Source of the DNA: Emticicia sp.
GTDB lineage: Bacteria > Bacteroidota > Bacteroidia > Cytophagales > Spirosomataceae
Direction of reading: 5' to 3'
Length of the DNA stretch: 51,914 nucleotides
NCBI GenBank assembly: GCA_023254245.1
Contig: JALQYE010000005.1
Coordinates: forward strand, 1 to 51,914
Within the stretch, counting starts at the first letter, position 1; each line of letters begins with the position of its first letter. Position numbers and translations under genes: made by a program. Positions 15,501-23,971 of this stretch are shown here, piece after piece. The notes beneath the pieces were generated by a model. It saw only the letters and a program-made list of their open reading frames with translations. It had not been told where the DNA came from and made no database searches.

Positions 15501-17102
15501 ATGAAAAACGAGCATATCGACATCGCCATCATAGGGGCGGGAGTTTCGGGTGTATATAGTGCATGGAAACTCAAGCAAAAATACCCCAACAAAAAAATTG
15601 TAGTTTTTGAAGGAAGCGACCACGTAGGAGGGCGTTTACTTTCGGTAAAACCACCCGAAATTCCCAACATGGTAGCAGAGTTGGGCGGAATGCGTATTCT
15701 CGAAAACAATCAAAAATTGATTGTAAATCTAATCGCAGAGTTAAACAAAGAACTTTCGAGTCACGAACAAATCGAATTGTACGATTTCCCCGTTGACCAG
15801 CCACAAAACATTGCTTATCTACGTGGAGAGCATCTTCGATTGGCTGATTTTACTACCAAACCCGATAAAGTTCCGTACAATCTTTCGTTTCTCGAAAGAG
15901 CTAATTCTTCGGGAACTATCGTTGTCAATGCCATCGAACAATTAGTTCCTGGTATAACCAACCCAAATCTAACTGAAAATGACCGCCTCGAAATGACCAA
16001 GAATGCTACTTTTGAAGGCGTTCCGCTCTATAAATTAGGTTTTTGGAATTTGCTTTATCGAGTAATTAGTGGCGAAGCCTACCAATTTTGCTTAGATTCG
16101 GGCGGCTATAACTCCACGATGGTGAACTGGAATGCAGCAGCGGCTATTCCGTGGTATTTATCAGATTTCGGAATCACACCAAAGTACAAAGGCTTTAAGT
16201 ACGGCTTCCAGCAGGTGCCGATAACTCTCGGAAATTTCTTTGAAAAAATAGGTGGCGAAATACGTCTAAACTCGAAATTAGAGGCTTTTGAGTGGAAAAA
16301 TGATAAATTTGAGCTAACAATCAACGGAAAAGAATATTCGGCAGGACAATTAATTTTGGCAATACCACGCCGCTCGCTTGATTTACTCGCTCCAACTTGC
16401 CCTAAATTGCAAGAAATTCAATCTTTAATTGGTTCGGTTACACCACGTCCGCTTTTCAAGGTATTTACTACTTATGCTAATCCTTGGTGGCGAGTGGCTG
16501 GTTTTACGGATGCTACGGGAAAATATGTACCATTGCAGTCAGGTAGAACGGTTACGGATTTACCCGTTCGTCAGACCTATTATTGGCCAAATGATGATGG
16601 TACACCTGCCGAAAGCGGTACATCAATGTTGCTTGCCAGCTATGATGATGGCTCAAATATTGGTTTTTGGGATGGACTTCGCCCGCAACGCAAAAAGGCT
16701 TGGGCCGAAGACCTTACCCATACTAAAATCGAAGACCCATTTGAAGGCGAAGCCGAACAAGAAGAGGCTTCTGCAAAGTCTGATGGCTTAAATCAAAAAT
16801 GGTCGCAGTATAAAGCTCCACGTAAAATGATTACGGAAATGGCCAGACAATTACAGAAAATTCATGACCTTGATTTTACGCCTCAAGTACGCAGTGCGGC
16901 GTTCCGTGATTGGGGCGAAGACCCGTACGGTGGTGGTTGGAATAGCTGGAATATCGGGGTAAAAACGTGGGAAGTAAGAGATAAAATCGTTCATCCGATT
17001 GAAGATTGCCCAATGTATATTTGCGGAGAAGCTTACTCTGATGCCCAAGGTTGGGTTGAAGGAGCCTTGCAAACGGCTGATATTATGCTCAGGAAATTAT
17101 AA
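15501..17102 (+). CDS. FAD-dependent flavin amine oxidase family protein
   Basis: The protein (533 residues from ATG 15501) starts with a Rossmann FAD-binding motif IAIIGAGVSGVYSAWKL and VVFEGSDHVGGRLLSV, then AELGGMRI, and ends with ICGEAYSDAQGWVEGAL, the usual C-terminal FAD contact of monoamine oxidase/L-amino acid oxidase relatives. It is expected to oxidise an amine or amino acid to an imine with H2O2 release; the substrate is unknown. There is no clear signal peptide from this start. The frame extends to 15414 upstream, but the FAD motif position favours 15501. It is transcribed alone after the nitrilase remnant. Confidence 0.87.
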   Translation: MKNEHIDIAIIGAGVSGVYSAWKLKQKYPNKKIVVFEGSDHVGGRLLSVKPPEIPNMVAELGGMRILENNQKLIVNLIAELNKELSSHEQIELYDFPVDQPQNIAYLRGEHLRLADFTTKPDKVPYNLSFLERANSSGTIVVNAIEQLVPGITNPNLTENDRLEMTKNATFEGVPLYKLGFWNLLYRVISGEAYQFCLDSGGYNSTMVNWNAAAAIPWYLSDFGITPKYKGFKYGFQQVPITLGNFFEKIGGEIRLNSKLEAFEWKNDKFELTINGKEYSAGQLILAIPRRSLDLLAPTCPKLQEIQSLIGSVTPRPLFKVFTTYANPWWRVAGFTDATGKYVPLQSGRTVTDLPVRQTYYWPNDDGTPAESGTSMLLASYDDGSNIGFWDGLRPQRKKAWAEDLTHTKIEDPFEGEAEQEEASAKSDGLNQKWSQYKAPRKMITEMARQLQKIHDLDFTPQVRSAAFRDWGEDPYGGGWNSWNIGVKTWEVRDKIVHPIEDCPMYICGEAYSDAQGWVEGALQTADIMLRKL

Positions 17103-17240
17103 GTATTAACTTGTAAAGGGTTGATTAGTAGTTTTATATGATTAGTAAATGTTTGGTTAAATAGTGGATTTTCTGAGTCTGACGAAGTAAAAACGTACTT
17201 GACAATTAATACTTTGTGTAGAATGTTGTTTGATTTGTGA

Positions 17241-17248
17241 TACTTTTG
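17241..17248 (+). promoter_or_regulatory. -7 box of the ion channel gene
   Basis: TACTTTTG fits TAnnTTTG perfectly and lies 37 bases before the ATG; no TTG at the ideal spacing is visible. Confidence 0.4.
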
Positions 17249-17285
17249 TAAGTTCGCTAAACCGAATATTATCTGAAAATAAAAA

Positions 17286-17813
17286 ATGACTTTTCCCAAG
17301 CGTGAGATTGCCGAGTTTGCTATTCTTTTTTCCATAGCTTATTTATTCAAGATAGTGTTTGTGCAGGCTTGGTTTCCTGTGCAAACACTTACTATTATTA
17401 TTACAGTTTGGGCTTTTTTGAAGAGTACTTATTTCATTTTTGAAAACTCTACCCAATTACTTATTGCTACTTCCGAAGATATTGCGTATCATAAATTTTT
17501 ATTTTTGATGACGTACAATATCGGACAAATGACGCTTTCTTTTGCGATAGATTTTTTCTGTTTATATGAAGTAGATAAAAGTAGTTTTGTTGGAGTGATG
17601 CCCGAATTTGGTAAAATCGAAGAAGCCTTTGAGTTTTTTTACTTCAGCATTTTAAACTTTACATTCTTTGGTTATGGCGATTTAATGCCCGCCACAGTAG
17701 CGGCCAAACTCATTGTTTTATTAGAAATAATTATTGCATTCTTAACAATCATTTTCATACTTTCGGACTTTATCTCGATGAAAGACTCGCTTAGGAAATT
17801 AAAGAAATCATAG
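17286..17813 (+). CDS. Potassium channel family membrane protein
   Basis: The 175-residue protein has about four hydrophobic segments (about 10-28, 33-52, 72-95, 135-160). Between the last two lies a pore-loop-like segment NFTFFGYGDLMP (about 127-138) that contains GYGD of the K+ selectivity filter, preceded by FFG rather than the common TxV. This suggests a small two-pore-helix (Ion_trans_2-type) K+ channel in the inner membrane with two extra N-terminal helices. No cytoplasmic regulatory (RCK) domain is present. It is convergent with the DUF6580 gene across a strong terminator. Channel family is likely; ion selectivity is inferred. Confidence 0.75.
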   Translation: MTFPKREIAEFAILFSIAYLFKIVFVQAWFPVQTLTIIITVWAFLKSTYFIFENSTQLLIATSEDIAYHKFLFLMTYNIGQMTLSFAIDFFCLYEVDKSSFVGVMPEFGKIEEAFEFFYFSILNFTFFGYGDLMPATVAAKLIVLLEIIIAFLTIIFILSDFISMKDSLRKLKKS

Positions 17814-17840
17814 AAAAGTTAATCAAAACCTCATAAAAGA

Positions 17841-17873
17841 AGCGAGCGTGTTATCTATGATAGCACGCTCGCT
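17841..17873. terminator. Bidirectional terminator hairpin
   Basis: AGCGAGCGTG pairs with CACGCTCGCT, extended by a wobble pair and TATC/GATA around a 3-base loop: a 15-bp stem between two convergent genes (17813 and 17895). Confidence 0.85.
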
Positions 17874-17894
17874 TTGTGTTTAGGTATTTTAGAA

Positions 17895-18449
17895 TTAAGC
17901 CATTTTCAACGCTTCAAATCTACGTTGAAGTAGAGCAAATCCACCGAATAAAAGACCAGAGAAGAATAAATCTCCTAAGATTTGGTTTTTCAAAAATGGT
18001 AAACCTGCGATATAGGACGAAACAATACCACTAAAATTATGTGGGTAAGTGCCTAAACTTTGGTCTGCTACAGCTGATTCTGGATATAAAAATGCAAAAT
18101 TCGTAATCAAAAAGAAAATCAATGAGCTAATTAATGAAGACGATACTACGCGAGCAGGATTTACATTTTTAAGCATTACTATGCCCACAACCGAAACTAA
18201 TGTAAAGGCAGCATAAACAATAACCATACCCGAATGAAAACCCCAACCAGTAGTGATTTCAAGAATTGTATCGCTTAATAACATCGCAGCCATTGGCACA
18301 AAAAGTGCTTGCCAACGCTTGGTAAAATACGCTCCACCAAACAACGCAATGGCGGCAATTGGTGTAAAATTAAATGGATGTGGAATGAATCTGGCCATTG
18401 CTGCCAAAACTACGATTGCCACTAAAGTTGAAAAACGTGTAATATTCAT
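17895..18449 (-). CDS. DUF6580 family membrane protein
   Basis: The 184-residue hydrophobic protein has about five membrane segments and the conserved opening ARFIPHPFNFTPIAAIALFG (about 20-39) of DUF6580, a family resembling S components of ECF-type transporters. A small-molecule (possibly vitamin or cofactor) uptake role is only suggested by that resemblance; no ECF ATPase or T component is encoded nearby. It is a single-gene unit with a repeat-rich 108-base gap upstream. The start ATG fits the family. Confidence 0.75.
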   Translation of the reverse strand: MNITRFSTLVAIVVLAAMARFIPHPFNFTPIAAIALFGGAYFTKRWQALFVPMAAMLLSDTILEITTGWGFHSGMVIVYAAFTLVSVVGIVMLKNVNPARVVSSSLISSLIFFLITNFAFLYPESAVADQSLGTYPHNFSGIVSSYIAGLPFLKNQILGDLFFSGLLFGGFALLQRRFEALKMA

Positions 18450-18450
18450 G

Positions 18451-18556
18451 ATGTGAGTTCTGATTGCTGAGTTAAGAGTTCTGAATTAATACAGCAATTC
18501 TTTAATTATGTACAAAAATATATAAAAAACTCAAAACTCAGAACTCAAAACTCAGA
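18451..18556. repeat. Imperfect repeats of the ACTCAGAACTC type
   Basis: The gap between two minus-strand genes holds GAGTTCTGATTGCTGAGTTA and AGAGTTCTGAATT on one side, and AACTCAGAACTCAAAACTCA on the other, which can pair imperfectly. It ends right at the stop codon of the ATP-grasp gene and may act as a terminator for it. Confidence 0.5.
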
Positions 18557-18557
18557 A

Positions 18558-19988
18558 TTATTTAAGTACCCAAGTATCTTTACTTCCTCCACCCTGTGAC
18601 GAATTTACGACTAATGAGCCTTTTTTCAAGGCCACACGAGTAAGTCCACCTGGGGTTACGTGAATACCATCACCATAAAGAATGTATGGGCGTAAATCAA
18701 CGTGGCGGCCTTCTAAACCATCTTCTACTAAGCAAGGGCTGCGAGAAAGCGATATGGTTGGCTGGGCAATATAGTTTCTTGGGTTCGCCTGAATCAAGCC
18801 TCTGAATTTCTCATGTTCTTCTTTGCTGGCTTTTGGGCCAATCAACATTCCGTAGCCACCCGCTTCGTTAGCTTCCTTTACTACCAATTTTTCTATATTT
18901 TCGAGTACATACTTCATTGAATCTGGTTCTCCACACAAATACGTTTCTACGTTTGGTATGATGGCATCTTCGCCCAAGTAATACTTGATAATTCGAGGTA
19001 CATACGCATAAACTACTTTATCGTCTGCTACGCCAGTTCCTGGTGCATTTGCTAAACCAATGTTTCCTTTTTTATATACATCAAATAAACCTGGAATACC
19101 AATCAATGAGTGAGGATTAAACGTTTTAGGGTCTAAGAATGTGTCATCAATGCGGCGGTATAGTACATCAACTGTTTTGAAGCCTTTCGTCGTACGCATT
19201 TTTAGGTAATCGCCAACCACTACCAAATCACGGTAGTCAACTAATTCAACACCCATCTGTTGAGCCAGATATGAATGCTCGAAGTAAGCCGAGTTATAGA
19301 TTCCAGGTGTAAGAACTGCCACCGTAGGGTCAGGGCGACCCGAAATATAACTTAATACTTCCAATAATTTGGCTGGGTATTCTGAAATCGAGCGTACATT
19401 AGTCTGAGAAAGTACATCAGGAAAAGTTTGCTTCGATAATTCACGGTTTTCGAGCATATACGATACCCCCGATGGACAACGTAGGTTATCTTCGAGAACG
19501 GTAAAAACGCCATTATTATCTCTAATAAGGTCAGTTCCTGTGATATGAATCCAAACCCCTTTTGGAGGAGTGAGGCCTTTACATTCAGGTAAAAAACCTT
19601 TACTTGACTCGATGATTTCACGAGGTACTATTCCATCACGAATAATTTTTTGCTCATTATAAACATCTTGTAAAAACAAATTTAGGGCAGTAATTCGTTG
19701 AATTAATCCTTTTTCAAGGTTATCCCATTCTTGAGAGTCGATTACCCTCGGTACAATGTCAATCGGAATAATTCGCTCTGTTCCGCCATCTTCTGAGTAA
19801 ACATTGAATGTAATACCTGCCGAGACCATCGAACGTTCTGCTGCTTTTTGTTTATTTTTTAGGTTTTCAAAAGCAAGGTTTTCAATCGTACTTTTGAGAG
19901 CCTGATTACCCGTCCGAGAATCTCCTTCTGGCGTAACCATTTCATCGAAGAAATTGTCGGTTTTGTAATTTTTAAAATCGTAATTCAT
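18558..19988 (-). CDS. Circularly permuted type 2 ATP-grasp protein
   Basis: The 476-residue protein matches the circularly permuted ATP-grasp family (about residues 60-460), with motifs WNNLEKG-like QEWDNLEKGLIQR, GVWIHITGTDLIRD, VLEDNLRCPSGVSYMLENR and the glycine-rich GGYGMLIGPKAS. ATP-grasp enzymes join a carboxylate to an amine or thiol using ATP; the substrate of this family is not known to me with certainty. In many bacteria the gene sits beside an alpha-E protein and a transglutaminase-like gene; neither is seen here. I chose ATG 19988 (MNYDFKNYKT) over an upstream start at 20024 by family fit. Confidence 0.85.
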   Translation of the reverse strand: MNYDFKNYKTDNFFDEMVTPEGDSRTGNQALKSTIENLAFENLKNKQKAAERSMVSAGITFNVYSEDGGTERIIPIDIVPRVIDSQEWDNLEKGLIQRITALNLFLQDVYNEQKIIRDGIVPREIIESSKGFLPECKGLTPPKGVWIHITGTDLIRDNNGVFTVLEDNLRCPSGVSYMLENRELSKQTFPDVLSQTNVRSISEYPAKLLEVLSYISGRPDPTVAVLTPGIYNSAYFEHSYLAQQMGVELVDYRDLVVVGDYLKMRTTKGFKTVDVLYRRIDDTFLDPKTFNPHSLIGIPGLFDVYKKGNIGLANAPGTGVADDKVVYAYVPRIIKYYLGEDAIIPNVETYLCGEPDSMKYVLENIEKLVVKEANEAGGYGMLIGPKASKEEHEKFRGLIQANPRNYIAQPTISLSRSPCLVEDGLEGRHVDLRPYILYGDGIHVTPGGLTRVALKKGSLVVNSSQGGGSKDTWVLK

Positions 19989-20071
19989 ATTTTTTCTTTG
20001 GTCTTTGAGTGAATGAAAGTCCAAAATATGATTAATCTATCTAAAATCAAAAGCATTTGGGTATAATTATT

Positions 20072-20079
20072 TACTTTTG
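20072..20079 (+). promoter_or_regulatory. -7 box of the DUF5723 gene
   Basis: TACTTTTG fits TAnnTTTG perfectly, 57 bases before the ATG at 20137. Confidence 0.4.
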
Positions 20080-20136
20080 TGGTCCGTTTATTTCGTGGGA
20101 GTACCCCTAACCCAAAACTGACCTTTTCAATAAAAA

Positions 20137-21711
20137 ATGCGAATCCTTTTTTGTCTTTTTTTTATAACTTATACATCTTTAGCTCAACAATGGCTCGGAA
20201 TTTCGACAAGCAATTATGCAGGAACGTATAGTTTATCCGTAAATCCTGCTAACGTTGCAGACTCCCGTTACAAGTTTTTTTTGAATATTGCAGGCGGTAA
20301 TGCTGATTTCATAAATAATTATGCCGCTTGGGCTGCTCCTTATTCTTTTATCGGGCTTTCGACCAATACCGTTCCCAGCCGATATCGTGCTTCTAATGGC
20401 TTACCTGGCTTCCGTCCTTCCTATATCAAAGAGGCTCGTGATAAGCCTAACTCAGTTGCTTTTATAGCAGCTGATATGAAGGGACCCTCGATGATTTATA
20501 CTTTTGATAAAGCAAAATTTGCTATTGGGTTCACTTCAAGAGTTAGAATGTTGACAAATTTGAGTAATACAACCGCTGATGTGGCTCATGTTATGGTCAA
20601 TGGCACTTCGCTCCAAGATTTATACGGTATTACACAAGATAATAATCATTTAGTGATGAATTTGAATGGATATACCGAAATGGGTTTAACATTCGGGGCG
20701 GTTATCAGAGAGCAAGACCAAGATTTTTTAAAATTTGGGTTAACTGTAAAACGTGTAAATGGCCTTTTGAACATCCATTTTTTAGCAGATAACTTAGATT
20801 ATACGGTCAATGCCAATGCAGCAAGAGTAAATCGACAAGATGTATTCTTTAGAACTGCCGTCGGGACTTACGGAACAACAACGAGTGAAGCTATTAAAAG
20901 TGCGAGTTTTAGTACGGATTGGTTGTTTGGTAATTTGGCAGCTGGAAGTGGCTATGGGTTCGATATTGGTGCTGTTTATGAATTTAGACCCGAATTTGAT
21001 AAGTATGACGTAAAAGTAAATGGAAAATGGCGAATGGATGGTACTAAAAATAAGTATTTGTATCGAATTGGAGTAGCGTTGATTGATGTTGGAAGCATTA
21101 ATTATAATAATCCTACCTATGTAAATGAAATTCAGATTGCTAAAACCAATGTGCAAATTCAGCCCGCTACTTTCAATAAAATTGATTCGCCAGATAGATT
21201 GTATTACCAAATGAATAATGCTTTTAACATCAATCAAGCGGATTATCAGCATAGTTTTGTGGCGGCTTTGCCAATGGCTCTTTCTACAAATTTCGATTAT
21301 AAAGTATCTGAAAAAATCTATCTGAACGCTACTTGGATTCAGAGTTTGAGAAATCCCAAAAAAATGGGAATGAATCAGCCATCAATGCTGGCTATTACAC
21401 CTCGCTACGAAAGCAGAAGGATTGATGTGGCCGTGCCAATTTCACTACAAAACGGTTATCGAAACCTTACTTTTGGGCTTGCGGGGAGAATTGGACCATT
21501 CTTTTTAGGGTCAGAAAATTTAGCAGGTATTTTTAATATTGGTAATCCAAGAGGAATTAGTATTTATATGGGACTATTCCTACCAATTTTCAGAAAGCTA
21601 CCAGATGCACCGAATAGCTGCTATGTTGAAGAAAGGACAACTCTTCGTCAGGAAATCAGAAATATATTAAATAAGCGTAGCCAAAAAAGACGTTGGAAGA
21701 GAATTCGATAG
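20137..21711 (+). CDS. DUF5723 family outer-membrane protein
   Basis: The 524-residue protein has a short signal peptide (1-16, ending TSLAQ) followed by the DUF5723 pattern GISTSNYAGTYSLSVNPANV and alternating beta-strand segments up to the C-terminus, as expected for an outer-membrane beta-barrel restricted to Bacteroidota. The role is unknown. The tail after about residue 495 is basic (LNKRSQKRRWKRIR), which is unusual for a barrel end. It is a single gene upstream of the metal-efflux region and stops just 12 bases before the first triple-repeat site. Confidence 0.78.
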   Translation: MRILFCLFFITYTSLAQQWLGISTSNYAGTYSLSVNPANVADSRYKFFLNIAGGNADFINNYAAWAAPYSFIGLSTNTVPSRYRASNGLPGFRPSYIKEARDKPNSVAFIAADMKGPSMIYTFDKAKFAIGFTSRVRMLTNLSNTTADVAHVMVNGTSLQDLYGITQDNNHLVMNLNGYTEMGLTFGAVIREQDQDFLKFGLTVKRVNGLLNIHFLADNLDYTVNANAARVNRQDVFFRTAVGTYGTTTSEAIKSASFSTDWLFGNLAAGSGYGFDIGAVYEFRPEFDKYDVKVNGKWRMDGTKNKYLYRIGVALIDVGSINYNNPTYVNEIQIAKTNVQIQPATFNKIDSPDRLYYQMNNAFNINQADYQHSFVAALPMALSTNFDYKVSEKIYLNATWIQSLRNPKKMGMNQPSMLAITPRYESRRIDVAVPISLQNGYRNLTFGLAGRIGPFFLGSENLAGIFNIGNPRGISIYMGLFLPIFRKLPDAPNSCYVEERTTLRQEIRNILNKRSQKRRWKRIR

Positions 21712-21723
21712 ACTGAAATTTCA

Positions 21724-21781
21724 TTTTAATCAAATTTTAATCTTATTTTTAGGGTATACTATACTTAGCTTTAGAATTTTA
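21724..21781 (+). promoter_or_regulatory. Triple 11-bp repeat promoter, site 1 (response regulator 1)
   Basis: Heptamers TTTTAAT (21724), TTTTAAT (21735) and TTTTTAG (21746) stand at exact 11-bp period. The -7-like box GAATTTTA is at 21774-21781, 50 bases after the first repeat begins. Same geometry as the sites at 22593, 25189, 31853, 36518, 37697 and 38329. Confidence 0.6.
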
Positions 21782-21822
21782 CCGATGAAAAGCAAATATA
21801 GGTTAGATTAAATTTATTAAAT

Positions 21823-22506
21823 ATGGCAGCGATTAAAGTTTTATTGGTTGAAGATGAGTTGAGATTGGCGGAATATATTAAAAAAGGATTGGAGGAAAGT
21901 GGTTTTACAGTCGATGTGGCTTTTGATGGCCAAATTGGTAAAAGTATGGCATTAACGAATAGTTATGACCTCATGGTTTTTGATGTAAACCTTCCAAAAA
22001 TCAGCGGAATTGACTTAACCAAAAAGCTTCGTGCCGAACAAATCAAAACGCCAGTAATGATTCTGACGGCAATGGGAACCACGCAAGATAAATTGCTGGG
22101 ATTTGATTCGGGTGCGGATGATTATTTAGTAAAACCTTTTGATTTCTTAGAACTTATCGCTCGATTGAATGCACTCTACCGCCGTTCGAGCGAAGGAAAC
22201 GAACTCAAACGTAATCTTCAAGTTGCCGATTTGGAATTAGACCTTAATGAAAAAAATGCCCGCCGAGGAGGTCAATTAATTCCGCTTACTTCTAAAGAGT
22301 TTATGTTGTTAGAGTTTTTCATGCGAAATAATGGTAAGGTAGTTTCGAGAATAGAAATTGCCGAAAAAGTTTGGAACTTAAACTTCGATACAGGTACCAA
22401 TACGATTGATGTTTATGTAAATTTTCTACGCAAAAAAATCGACCAAAATTTCTCTGTAAAACTCATCCACACGGTGGTTGGGAGAGGATATATGATGAAA
22501 GGATAG
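21823..22506 (+). CDS. OmpR/CusR-type response regulator 1
   Basis: The 227-residue protein has a receiver domain (1-118) with phospho-acceptor Asp54 in MVFDVNLPK, acidic pocket EDE (10-12) and Lys104 in DYLVKPF, then an OmpR-type winged-helix DNA-binding domain (about 128-226). OmpR-family regulators bind direct repeats at about 10-11 bp period, which fits the triple-repeat sites in this region; one such site lies upstream of this gene, suggesting autoregulation. No kinase gene is adjacent; the only one in the window is at 35143. It is very similar in sequence to the second regulator at 36959. A strong terminator follows at 22539-22591. Confidence 0.93.
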   Translation: MAAIKVLLVEDELRLAEYIKKGLEESGFTVDVAFDGQIGKSMALTNSYDLMVFDVNLPKISGIDLTKKLRAEQIKTPVMILTAMGTTQDKLLGFDSGADDYLVKPFDFLELIARLNALYRRSSEGNELKRNLQVADLELDLNEKNARRGGQLIPLTSKEFMLLEFFMRNNGKVVSRIEIAEKVWNLNFDTGTNTIDVYVNFLRKKIDQNFSVKLIHTVVGRGYMMKG

Positions 22507-22538
22507 TTTTTGTAAATTGTTTATAGTGAATTGTTTAG

Positions 22539-22591
22539 CTCATTAATTGGTGCGTTTTATAAAAAACGAATTCAATTAATGAGTTTTTTTT
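22539..22591 (+). terminator. Intrinsic terminator after response regulator 1
   Basis: CTCATTAATTG (22539-22549) pairs with CAATTAATGAG (22573-22583), with an inner CGTTTT/AAAACG stem, followed by eight T. It separates the regulator from the TolC-like gene. Confidence 0.85.
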
Positions 22592-22592
22592 C

Positions 22593-22650
22593 TTTTAATC
22601 TTCTTTTAATATTCCTTTAAAATCGACTTGATATTCAAAGACCAATTTTA
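22593..22650 (+). promoter_or_regulatory. Triple 11-bp repeat promoter, site 2 (TolC-like gene)
   Basis: TTTTAAT (22593), TTTTAAT (22604), CTTTAAA (22615), then a weak -7-like CAATTTTA at 22643-22650. Begins two bases after the terminator T-run. Confidence 0.65.
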
Positions 22651-22673
22651 CTGCATCAAAATTAACGAATGCG

Positions 22674-23930
22674 ATGAAAAAATTGATTTTTGTTTTACTC
22701 TTTTTAGGCTTCAAAGTATCTGCACAAAGTGATACACTCAAAATTTCACTTAACCAGGCCGAAAATGCTTTTTTGCAAGAAAACCTACAATTGATTGCTG
22801 CTAAATTGGGAATTTCTGAGGGAAGAGCCTATGAATTACAAGCTGGACTGCGTGTAAATCCGAACCTTTATCTTGAACACATGCCGTATAACTCGCAAAG
22901 CAGAGAATTAGGCGGTTTGAGACAGAGCAATGCCGAACAGATTGTACAGTTTCAGTATCTACTACAAGTTGCTCAAAAACGTCAAAAGGCAGTTTCGTTG
23001 GCACAGGCTAATACCGAACAAGCCGAAAATAGTTTTCGAGAATTAGTGCGAAATCTTCAATATCAACTGCGTTCATCGTTCTATGATTTATACTTTACCA
23101 ATCAGGCATTGGCCATGTATGAGCAGGAGATGTCATCGTTGCAACAAACACTTGGTGCTTATCAAGAGCAGTACAATAAAGGAAATGTTCCGCTCAAAGA
23201 TTTGGCAAGATTAAAAGCGTATTTGGTTACATTAAATACCGAAAAACAGTCACTTATTCAACAGAGATTTGATGATGAACGAGATTTAGGGTTTTTGATT
23301 GGAGCTAAAAACAATTATCTAATTCAACCAATCTTAGAAGGACAAATCAATAATGCCGATATTAATAAGTTTACAATCAGTGATTTGTGGAATATTGCCT
23401 CCGAAAATCGCTATGATTTGAAAAGTACACTTACCCAACGAAAAATCGAAGAACGTAATTTATCCTTACAAATGGCTAATCGTAAGCCTGACCTAACGTT
23501 TCAGATGACATACGACCGTAATGGTAGTTTTGTTCCGAATTACGTGGGCGTAGGTGTGGGCATGAATTTACCCGTTTTTAATAAAAATCAAGGTAATATT
23601 CAGGCAGCACAGATACGAATTCAAGAGGCCGAAAAACTACAAAATTCATATCAGTTGAAGGTTGAGAAAGAAGTGCAAAATGCGTATTATAAAGCACACC
23701 AAGCCGATGAAGTTGCCAAAACGATTGACAGTAAATTCAGCGAAGATTTCTCGAAACTCATCGGTGGAGTACTTGAAAATTACCGTAAACAAAACATCAC
23801 AGTCGTTGAATTTATCGACTTTTTCGATTCTTATAAACAAACTATTCTTCAGTACAATCAACTACAAAACGATAGAGTTTCGGCTTTTGAAAACCTCAAT
23901 TATGTAGTTGGTAAAACAATTTTGAACTAA
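22674..23930 (+). CDS. TolC family outer-membrane factor (heavy-metal RND type)
   Basis: The 418-residue protein has a signal peptide (1-18, ending KVSAQ) and the paired coiled-coil repeats of outer-membrane efflux proteins (about 25-220 and 230-415; ANTEQAENSFRELVRNLQYQ and YDLKSTLTQRKIEERNLSLQ). Trimers form the outer-membrane channel and periplasmic tunnel of tripartite pumps. Context with the adaptor at 23972 and the CzcA-like pump at 31937 points to metal efflux. It carries no lipobox, unlike the second TolC-type protein at 30233. Expressed from its own triple-repeat promoter; 41 bases separate it from the adaptor gene. Confidence 0.9.
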   Translation: MKKLIFVLLFLGFKVSAQSDTLKISLNQAENAFLQENLQLIAAKLGISEGRAYELQAGLRVNPNLYLEHMPYNSQSRELGGLRQSNAEQIVQFQYLLQVAQKRQKAVSLAQANTEQAENSFRELVRNLQYQLRSSFYDLYFTNQALAMYEQEMSSLQQTLGAYQEQYNKGNVPLKDLARLKAYLVTLNTEKQSLIQQRFDDERDLGFLIGAKNNYLIQPILEGQINNADINKFTISDLWNIASENRYDLKSTLTQRKIEERNLSLQMANRKPDLTFQMTYDRNGSFVPNYVGVGVGMNLPVFNKNQGNIQAAQIRIQEAEKLQNSYQLKVEKEVQNAYYKAHQADEVAKTIDSKFSEDFSKLIGGVLENYRKQNITVVEFIDFFDSYKQTILQYNQLQNDRVSAFENLNYVVGKTILN

Positions 23931-23971
23931 AAATTTCTTCAAGTTAGAAAAGATAAAACCTAAATAATATC

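Noticed and set aside
18451-18556. CRISPR-like short repeats (AACTCAGAACTC)
   Set aside because: The units are too short and irregular, with no unique spacers and no cas genes.
23662-23907. Open frame overlapping the TolC-like gene on the same strand
   Set aside because: It is a shifted-frame shadow of a well-supported coding region; the same holds for the many antisense frames inside other genes.
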